A stretch of DNA of 6,626 nucleotides from Planctomycetota bacterium (GTDB taxonomy: Bacteria; Planctomycetota; Phycisphaerae; UBA1845): NCBI GenBank assembly GCA_022566435.1, contig JADFIX010000222.1:1-6626 (forward strand), in the 5' to 3' direction. Positions 1 through 4,856 of this stretch are shown in pieces. Each line of letters begins with the position of its first letter. The stretch's first letter is position 1. Under the pieces are notes generated by a model. It was not told where the DNA came from and searched no databases. It saw nothing but the letters and a program-made list of their open reading frames with translations. Both the position numbers and the translations under genes were made by a program.

Positions 1-109
1 GTTGCTGGTTCAGGGATAAGTTGAAGTGCCATTAATTGGCTGAAGTCAAATGGGTCGGACACCATAGAGTAGTCGTAAGGTGCAGTTCCATTATTTCCAT
101 GCTTAGGGT

Positions 110-138
110 TTGACACAAAATAACTAATGCAATATGCC
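110..138 (+). promoter_or_regulatory. possible promoter of the transposase gene
   Basis: A perfect -35 hexamer TTGACA lies at 110-115. With a 17-base spacer the -10 position (133-138) reads TATGCC, a poor match to TATAAT, so this is only a candidate. It lies about 20 bases ahead of the transposase ATG at 159. The surrounding 1-158 stretch has no open frame of useful length, and I could not recognise an insertion-sequence terminal inverted repeat in it. Confidence 0.25.
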
Positions 139-158
139 CTAATGTCCGATAAGAGAGT

Positions 159-911
159 ATGGACCGTGAAGATGCGATACTCATGAAATATCAGTTGCTT
201 GCACCGGAACTAACGGAAAGAACACTGAGGTTGTTTGCCGCAGCGGAAGCCAAGGTTTGGGGCAGGGGTGGGATTTCGGGTGTATCTCGAGCGTTAGAAC
301 TTTCGCGAGCCAGAATTTATCGAGGGTTACAGGATCTTGAGGAAGAGGAGAAATTGGAACCGGAACGCATACGGCGTAAAGGCGGTGGACGCAAGAGCCG
401 GGTGGATGAAGACCCAACACTGAAACGGGATCTTGAGCGGTTGGTATCTCCTTATACCAGAGGTGATCCCGAATCTCCTTTGCGATGGACTTGCAAAAGC
501 ATCCGCCAATTGGCGAAGGAGCTGACACGCAAGGGACACCAGACCAGTCATCGTATGGTGGCAGCGCTTTTGCGCGAGATGGGATACCGTCTTCAGGCGA
601 ATCGCAAGACGATAGAAGGAAAGCAGCATCCGGACCGGGATGCTCAATTTAAGTACATCAATCAAAAAACCCAAAAGCAGCAAAGGGCGGGTCAGCCGGT
701 TATTTCGGTGGACACCAAGAAAAAGGAAAAGGTAGGCGATTTCAAGAATGCGGGCCGAGAATGGTATCCACAGGGCCATCCTGAAAAAGTTCGGGTCCAT
801 GATTTTATCGACAAGGAACGGGGCAAGGTCGCACCTTATGGCGTGTACGATCTGACGAAAAACAACGGCTGGGTTAGCGTGGGGATCGATCACGACACCG
901 CGGCCTTGGCC
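159..911 (+). pseudogene. ISAzo13-family transposase, 3'-truncated
   Basis: N-terminal two thirds of a DDE transposase that I assign to the ISAzo13 family from its overall pattern. Residues about 13-55 (LLAPELTERTLRLFAAAEA, then GGISGVSRALELSR) match the family's N-terminal helix-turn-helix region. Residues 107-148 (PLRWTCKSIRQLAKEL to MGYRLQANRKT) are the second DNA-binding segment. The RNase-H-like core begins at VISVDTKKKE, with the first catalytic Asp at D185, and continues to GWVSVGIDHDTA, with the likely second Asp at D244. Recognisable homology then stops near residues 246-252, so the third acidic residue and the family's C-terminal part are missing. The reading frame stays open into unrelated HepT-like sequence and ends at a TAG at 1107-1109. 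The ATG at 159 follows AAGAGAG at 151-157, which is close for a ribosome site; the ATG at 183 (residue 9) is an alternative. The element cannot transpose by itself. Family assignment is by motif recall, not by a search. Confidence 0.85.
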
Positions 912-1195
912 GTGCGCAAGGTCCAAGGTCTTGAACACCGGCAGTTTGATGAAGATGAGAACCTCCGACTTGCCTTGACCCATCTGATTCAGACCTTCGG
1001 TGAAGCCGCGAGGCACGTCTCAGGATCCTTCCAACAGTCGCACCCGAATACCCCTGGGCGAAGATCATCGGAATGCGCCACAAGGTCGTTCATGACTACC
1101 TGCACGTAGACTACGACCTCGTCTGGGATGTGGCCACCCGCGAGCTACCGGGGCTGGTCGAAGCCCTCGGCGAGATCGCCCCACCGGATGGCTGA
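912..1195 (+). pseudogene. HepT-like (HEPN/DUF86) RNase toxin relic, 5'-truncated and frameshifted
   Basis: HepT toxins are small all-helical HEPN ribonucleases, or AMPylation targets, normally paired with an MNT nucleotidyltransferase antitoxin. In the frame of the transposase, codons from about 912 read VRKVQGLEHRQFDEDENLRL, then LALTHLIQTFGEAARHVS, which fits the HepT N-terminal and middle helices (usual form: FxxDxxxxxAxxxxIxxIGEAARxVS). The match then jumps to another frame, which reads PEYPWAKIIGMRHKVVHDYL and continues through VDYDLVWDVATRELPGLVEA to the TGA at 1193-1195. That second segment holds the R-x4-H catalytic signature (RHKVVH) followed by DY. Adding one base in the CCC run at 1043-1045 would join HP to EYPW and restore a continuous HepT. 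The first dozen or so residues and any start codon are replaced by the transposase. No MNT partner is present in the window. A sequencing error could explain the frameshift but not the missing 5' end. Confidence 0.75.
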
Positions 1196-1230
1196 TCGCT
1201 GATTACTGAGTACTGACAACTGATTACTGA
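1189..1230 (+). repeat. heptamer CTGANNN repeat, copy A
   Basis: A short tandem array with a 7-base period. The units are CTGATCG, CTGATTA, CTGAGTA, CTGACAA and CTGATTA (1192-1226), plus a partial CTGA, preceded by TGG. It aligns without gaps to 1837-1878, with 37 of 42 positions identical. It begins inside the last codons of the HepT relic, whose TGA stop is part of the first unit, and ends 4 bases before the stop codon of hicA. Similar degenerate CTGATNACTGA stretches are known to me as dispersed intergenic repeats in several bacterial phyla, planctomycetes among them. Their function is unknown. Confidence 0.8.
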
Positions 1231-1234
1231 AATG

Positions 1235-1462
1235 TCAAATCAATGCGAGGAAGTCGTCCATTTCCATCCCGACGTCGATGATGACGACTTGCCGGAGCAG
1301 GCCACGCGGGATGTCACGCCCTTTGTGGACCGGAACGGTCGTCTTGCGCCCATCGGGATGCTCGAAGCGCCGATGGGATCCCCGCCGGCGCGTCTCAATG
1401 AAACCGAGGTGCCGCAGCGCTTTCATCAATGTGCGTGCGGTGATCGCGGGAGTGGTGGTCAC
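1235..1462 (-). CDS. hicA: HicA-family mRNA interferase toxin
   Basis: Small (75-residue) toxin of a type II toxin-antitoxin pair. HicA proteins have a double-stranded-RNA-binding-like fold and cleave mRNA until bound by HicB. The protein runs ITARTLMKALRHLGFIETRR, then GSHRRFEHPDGRKTTVPVHK, then GRDIPRGLLRQVVIIDVGMEMDDFLALI. This is the complete HicA pattern, including the catalytic His (H30) in the GSH motif, the VPVH strand and the DIPRGLLRQ helix. I chose the GTG at 1462-1460 because homology begins just after it and because it overlaps the TGA of hicB (1461-1459) as GTGA, implying translational coupling. A longer in-frame extension to 1594 only reads through the antitoxin gene in another frame. 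Length is normal and no key residue is missing. Repeat copy A starts 4 bases past its stop. Confidence 0.9.
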   Translation of the reverse strand: MTTTPAITARTLMKALRHLGFIETRRRGSHRRFEHPDGRKTTVPVHKGRDIPRGLLRQVVIIDVGMEMDDFLALI

Positions 1463-1692
1463 GCGAAGATCTCGAGATCGCGTACCCCGACGAACCCGAG
1501 TTGGGCGGACGGCCTTTCGTCTTCCAGGCAAAGAGCGGCAGCCTCCGCCAGGTTCTCCATCGCTTCGTCGAGCTTCCGCCCATACGACCGGCAACCGCGC
1601 AGCGTGGGAACCGACACGATGAAGACGCCGTCTTCGTCCTGCTCAATCAAGACCGGTAAATGGTAACGAACGGGTTTCTTACCGCGAGCCAT
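1459..1692 (-). CDS. hicB: HicB-family antitoxin
   Basis: 77-residue antitoxin that should bind and block HicA and probably repress its own operon. Residues 9-60 show the HicB core: RYHLPVLIEQDEDGVFIVSV, then PTLRGCRSYGRKLDEAMENL, then AEAAALCLEDE. This is the usual partly degraded RNase-H-like fold (xDEDGxFxVSxPxLxGCxSxGxxxxEAxxNxxEA). The C-terminal 17 residues (to GFVGVRDLEIFA) are short, and I see no clear helix-turn-helix or ribbon-helix-helix DNA-binding domain, so self-repression would need another mode. The ATG at 1692 lacks a strong Shine-Dalgarno sequence; GGGTAAG lies about 8 bases upstream. The order is antitoxin then toxin, which many hicBA loci have although the founding hicAB locus is the reverse. 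Both genes look intact. Confidence 0.9.
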   Translation of the reverse strand: MARGKKPVRYHLPVLIEQDEDGVFIVSVPTLRGCRSYGRKLDEAMENLAEAAALCLEDERPSAQLGFVGVRDLEIFA

Positions 1693-1753
1693 GCTGAGAG
1701 CTTACCCGATGGGCGACCGTACGACAAGCAGGTCAGGCCCGCCACAAGTATAG

Positions 1754-1786
1754 ATTGTATCCTCAGCACGTCGCGATAGATTCGCG
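1754..1786 (-). promoter_or_regulatory. possible hicBA promoter/operator
   Basis: Read on the minus strand upstream of hicB, this stretch holds TACAAT (1759-1754, five of six bases of the -10 consensus). Further upstream is a perfect 5-bp inverted repeat, CGCGA-N5-TCGCG (1772-1786), covering where a -35 element would sit. No good -35 hexamer is visible. A palindrome over the promoter is what an autoregulated toxin-antitoxin operon would have, but short arms like these occur by chance. The rest of the 1693-1836 gap holds no supportable gene. Confidence 0.25.
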
Positions 1787-1836
1787 TTATCATTATCGGC
1801 CTCATCGGAGAACGCAAGCCGATGCTCAACGATGAA

Positions 1837-1878
1837 TGGCTGATCGCTGACAACTGATGGCTGACAACTGATTACTGA
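1837..1878 (+). repeat. heptamer CTGANNN repeat, copy B
   Basis: Second copy of the 42-bp repeat, in the same orientation as 1189-1230. The units are CTGATCG, CTGACAA, CTGATGG, CTGACAA, CTGATTA and CTGATAC (1840-1881), preceded by TGG. It differs from copy A at five positions, all in the variable NNN part of units, so the 7-base register is kept exactly. It lies between the end of the kinase gene (1923) and the start of hicB (1692), so that copies A and B together enclose hicBA. Confidence 0.8.
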
Positions 1879-1922
1879 TACGTTTAGCTCCCGTCGAGTG
1901 CATTCCCGACGCACCAATCCTA

Positions 1923-4142
1923 CTACGGCTCTTCGCCGTCGCCCGGCAGTTCAGAGCTGCCGCCGCCCTCGCCCCGATCAACGACCGGCGGCAAATCGCC
2001 GAGATACAACTGGCGGAGGTCCGCGTACTTATCTGGCCAACGCTTTTGTGCATCGTGCAGATCACTTGGGACTATATTCCCGTTCCTATCAATGTGCCAC
2101 GAAACCGTAATATCAGATGAGGGGCCGACGGAGAAGATCACGTTGCTTGCAGGGTGGTAGCCCGAATCCGGAGCTTGGAGGCGGCAGGACAGTTCCCAGT
2201 TAGAAGCCTCAGGCGGCAGAAGGCACCGGTACCATACTGGATCGAGTGCGCCCTTACCTGTGGTCTCCTGCAAATAATCTGTGGTGATCAGACCGTGTTC
2301 GAGCCGCACGGCGAACACGACAAGGGGATGGGCATGCTTGATATCCGGAAATCCTCGATCTTCCCAGTACGCCGACCCGTTATTCCCTGCTATCACGAGC
2401 AGCCCGGGATCAGACATCCAATAGAAGCCAGCAACGCTGACATCCATCCAGGACTGGTACAACAGTGCTCCGTCATCAAGGTTAAACACACGAATCGCAG
2501 TTTGAGTTGTGGGTAAGACGTGATATACGGCTACGATCTCGTCGCCTGGAAGCTCGGGAAACACATCCAAGACTTCAAACCGACGAACTCCACAGTCCTT
2601 GGGCGATTTGCCGCTTTTGTTCAGAAGGAACGTGGGTATTTGGTCTTCCGCGACAGATTGGTGCCAAACGGGTTTTTCAAGATCGCGCCGCACGTCGTAT
2701 GCAACGATGGCCCCATGATATTTGTTCGTCAGGTTCGCGTCGTATCCAATGAGCGCCAGGTCGATAGAACCGGGCGCGCTTCGGCGCTTGACAAACCGCG
2801 AACTTAGTATCGCCCTCCCGCCTTGGGTCGGCCACGTGTGGATGACCGCGCGAGCCCGGGAGATGAGGGACACGGTTTGCCTATCCTCGCTGACCTGGAC
2901 GGCGACCGGCTTGAGATAGTAATTCCTGACCATGCCCTCTGCCACGGCCAGGGACGTGGCCGCGATCAATATGCACGCCGCCGTTGTCGCCAGGATCGGG
3001 TGCCGTGTGACCGCGCGGCTCAGACGCAGCAACGGACCGGGGACCCGTGCCGCGATCGGTTCGCGCTTCAGGTGCCGTCGAATGTCATCTCCCAGAGCCG
3101 CCGCCGACTCGTAACGCCGCTCGCGATCTTTCTCGAGGGCCTTGAGCACGATGGCTTCCAAGTCGCCGCGCAGGCGTCGGTCGACAGCGCTCGGAGGAAC
3201 GGGTTGCTGCTCACAAATGACGCGGGCGGCCACGTGGATCGACGAGTGGCTGACGTCGTAGGGTAAATCGCGGCACAGCAACTTGTACAGCACGACGCCC
3301 AGCGAATACACATCGCTGCGCGTGTCGAGTCCGAGCGGGTCAGCGTCGCACTGTTCGGGACTCATATACTGCAGGGTGCCGACAAGCTGCCCGACGTCCG
3401 TGCGCATCGTCGTCACCGCCACGTCGGAGTCCGTCGACCGGGCGACCCCGAAGTCGATGACCTTCACCAGGCCGTCTTCACCGACCAGGATGTTGCCGGG
3501 TTTGAGGTCCCGATGGATGATGCCCTTCTGATGGCCGTGGTGGACCGCGTCGCACACCTGCCCAAAAAGCTCTAGCCGCTCGCGCGTGCTGAGCCCCTGC
3601 TGATCGGCATACGCGGTGATGGGTAGCGCGTTGGGAATATACTCCATCGCGAAGAACGGAACGGCCGGATGACCCGTGGCCGCGCCCTTGAACGTGCCGG
3701 CTTCATAGACTTGGGCGATATGAGTGTGCCTGAGCCGGGCGAGGATCTGCGACTCACGTTCAAAATGCCGCAGCGCGAAACGGGACGCGACCCCCGCCCG
3801 CATCACCTTGAGGGCCACGATACGCTTGGGATTGTCCTGCTCGGCTTCGTAAACCGTTCCCATGCCGCCTGAGGCGATAACCTTCTCAATCCGGTACTTG
3901 CCGATGGTTTCCCCGACCAACGCGTCCGGGGTGTCTTGTTTCTCCGCATCCGTTTGAGTCGACGGCGGACGCATGAAGGTGGTCGCGGCCCGTTGATCGT
4001 GCGTGAGCAACGATTCGACTTCCGCGTGAAGTTCCGAATCGTCGCCGCAGGCTTCGGCGAGAAAAGCCGCGCGTTCGTCCGGTTCGCGCTTTATGGCCGC
4101 GCTAAAGAGCTGCTGCACCTGTTGCCACCGGTCGTCGGTCAT
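1923..4142 (-). CDS. membrane-anchored Hanks-type serine/threonine protein kinase with extracytoplasmic C-terminal region
   Basis: 739-residue signalling kinase. Residues 5-47 (RWQQVQQLFSAAI, then AFLAEAC and LHAEVESLL) are the short N-terminal motif common on planctomycete and acidobacterial kinases linked to ECF sigma factors. The catalytic domain spans about 83-360. It shows the Gly loop SGGMGTVYEA (91-100), ATP-binding K112 in VALKVM, alpha-C E130, the catalytic loop HRDLKPGN (210-217), DFG (230-232), an activation segment rich in Thr (T244, T245, T248, T256), SPE (261-263) and DVYSLG. All key residues are present, so it should be active. One hydrophobic helix (about 382-402, PILATTAACILIAATSLAVA) would place the last ~335 residues outside the cytoplasm. 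That part has beta-rich stretches such as DEIVAVYHVLPTTQTAIRVF but no repeat or family I can name; a beta-propeller-like sensor is possible. Its ATG overlaps the sigma-factor stop as ATGA (4142-4139), so the two are translationally coupled. Confidence 0.93.
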   Translation of the reverse strand: MTDDRWQQVQQLFSAAIKREPDERAAFLAEACGDDSELHAEVESLLTHDQRAATTFMRPPSTQTDAEKQDTPDALVGETIGKYRIEKVIASGGMGTVYEAEQDNPKRIVALKVMRAGVASRFALRHFERESQILARLRHTHIAQVYEAGTFKGAATGHPAVPFFAMEYIPNALPITAYADQQGLSTRERLELFGQVCDAVHHGHQKGIIHRDLKPGNILVGEDGLVKVIDFGVARSTDSDVAVTTMRTDVGQLVGTLQYMSPEQCDADPLGLDTRSDVYSLGVVLYKLLCRDLPYDVSHSSIHVAARVICEQQPVPPSAVDRRLRGDLEAIVLKALEKDRERRYESAAALGDDIRRHLKREPIAARVPGPLLRLSRAVTRHPILATTAACILIAATSLAVAEGMVRNYYLKPVAVQVSEDRQTVSLISRARAVIHTWPTQGGRAILSSRFVKRRSAPGSIDLALIGYDANLTNKYHGAIVAYDVRRDLEKPVWHQSVAEDQIPTFLLNKSGKSPKDCGVRRFEVLDVFPELPGDEIVAVYHVLPTTQTAIRVFNLDDGALLYQSWMDVSVAGFYWMSDPGLLVIAGNNGSAYWEDRGFPDIKHAHPLVVFAVRLEHGLITTDYLQETTGKGALDPVWYRCLLPPEASNWELSCRLQAPDSGYHPASNVIFSVGPSSDITVSWHIDRNGNIVPSDLHDAQKRWPDKYADLRQLYLGDLPPVVDRGEGGGSSELPGDGEEP

Positions 4143-4735
4143 AGGTTATCCAGTGTCGTGTCGCCCTTGCTCAGTTCCCGGTGGAGCCACGCCCGGGCGA
4201 GCCGCCAGTCACCGTCCACGGTCCGCGGCGACACATCCAGCGCGGCCGCCGTCTCGTCGATGTTCATCCCGGCGAAGTACCGTAGCGTTACGATCTGGGC
4301 CTTGCGCGGATCGATGGACTTCAACTTCTCCAGGGCCTCGTCGATGGCCAGAACCTCAGCCGGGTCCTGTTCGAAAACCGCCGGATCCGGCGTTTCTTCC
4401 GTGGAAACCGGCGTTTCGCCGCTTCCGCGCTTAATTCTCTTTCTCTTTCTTGCGTCGTCCACGCGGATTCGACGCATAACTAATGAGGCTGTGGCGAAGA
4501 AATGTCGGCGATCGGCCCAGTCGACGTGAGTATGACCGAACAGGCGAACGTAGGCTTCGTGAACCAGGGCGGTGGGTTGGAGCGTGTGGCCGGGGCCTTC
4601 GACGGCCATCTGTTGCCGGGCCATGCCGCGAAGCTCGTTGTAGACCAACGTCCAGAGCTTTTCTCCGGAACCTGCGTCACCGCGACCGGCGGCGTTCAAA
4701 AGCTGCGTGATTGGATGATGTTCTGAATCGCTCAA
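4139..4735 (-). CDS. ECF-subfamily RNA polymerase sigma factor (TIGR02999 type)
   Basis: 198-residue alternative sigma factor. Residues 8-97 form region 2, with the hallmark HTLQPTALVHEAYVRL (50-65) and a DNA-melting/-10 segment DRRHFFATASLVMRRIRVDD (75-94). After a charged linker, residues 130-190 form region 4, with KAQIVTLRYFAGMNIDETAAAL and the recognition helix VSPRTVDGDWRLARAWL for -35 contacts. Family members usually have a basic residue where this one has DGDW, a small deviation that could alter promoter preference. I place the start at TTG 4735-4733, because a strong GAGGAG (4746-4741) lies 5 bases ahead of it. The alternative TTG at 4750 lies upstream of that ribosome site. No anti-sigma gene is present; in this group a linked kinase is the usual partner. 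Its stop overlaps the kinase start. Confidence 0.93.
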   Translation of the reverse strand: MSDSEHHPITQLLNAAGRGDAGSGEKLWTLVYNELRGMARQQMAVEGPGHTLQPTALVHEAYVRLFGHTHVDWADRRHFFATASLVMRRIRVDDARKRKRIKRGSGETPVSTEETPDPAVFEQDPAEVLAIDEALEKLKSIDPRKAQIVTLRYFAGMNIDETAAALDVSPRTVDGDWRLARAWLHRELSKGDTTLDNL

Positions 4736-4782
4736 ATTGACTCCTCGCAAACGGGCGATAGGACAAAGCGATTCTAGTCAAT
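4736..4782. promoter_or_regulatory. inverted repeat ATTGACT in the divergent promoter region
   Basis: ATTGACT at 4736-4742 and its exact complement AGTCAAT at 4776-4782 form a 7-bp inverted repeat with 33 bases between the arms. Each arm contains TTGACT, one base off a housekeeping -35, pointing into opposite genes. Good -10 hexamers at correct spacing are not visible on either side, so this could equally be an operator shared by the sigma gene and the beta-helix gene. The left arm overlaps the ribosome-binding site of the sigma factor. Confidence 0.35.
4741..4746 (-). promoter_or_regulatory. Shine-Dalgarno sequence of the sigma-factor gene
   Basis: On the minus strand this reads GAGGAG, with 5 bases to the TTG at 4735-4733. 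It is the reason for choosing that TTG over one 15 bases upstream. Confidence 0.75.
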
Positions 4783-4841
4783 GGCGAAAGCCAACACAAA
4801 CGCCCCTGAGTCATGCGCCAAGGGTGCTGTGTATCAGACCG

Positions 4842-4848
4842 AAAGGAG
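4842..4848 (+). promoter_or_regulatory. Shine-Dalgarno sequence of the beta-helix gene
   Basis: AAAGGAG followed by an 8-base spacer to the ATG at 4857. It fixes the start of the secreted protein and excludes the in-frame 40-codon extension toward 4737. Confidence 0.85.
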
Positions 4849-4856
4849 CAACAAGA

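Noticed and set aside
1..158. Left end of the insertion sequence
   Set aside because: The transposase lies just downstream, but with the right end missing there is no partner sequence to identify a terminal inverted repeat. No target duplication can be seen.
327..1016. 229-codon open frame on the minus strand
   Set aside because: It lies opposite the transposase, whose plus-strand translation has clear family motifs. The antisense translation has none.
1463..1594. Longer HicA starting at 1594
   Set aside because: The extra 44 residues only read the hicB gene in another frame and have no HicA homology. The GTG at 1462 fits the overlap and the family length.
1232..1666. Plus-strand open frames opposite hicBA
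   Set aside because: Low-complexity Arg/Ser/Pro translations, with no motif, opposite two well-matching genes.
1189..1878. CRISPR array
   Set aside because: Only two copies 606 bases apart with genes between them, and a 7-base internal period. There are no regular spacers and no cas genes.
1892..1912. Terminator after the kinase (CGTCG with CGACG)
   Set aside because: Only 5 paired bases around a loop of about 9, with no T-run on the minus strand.
1647..1917. Minus-strand open frames of about 70 codons between kinase and hicB
   Set aside because: They translate the CTGANNN repeat into SVISCQ/LSAISC-type strings and then unmatched sequence. They have no ribosome site and no family resemblance.
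4737..4856. 40-codon N-terminal extension of the beta-helix protein
   Set aside because: It would put a charged stretch ahead of the signal peptide, while the ATG at 4857 has AAAGGAG at the right distance.
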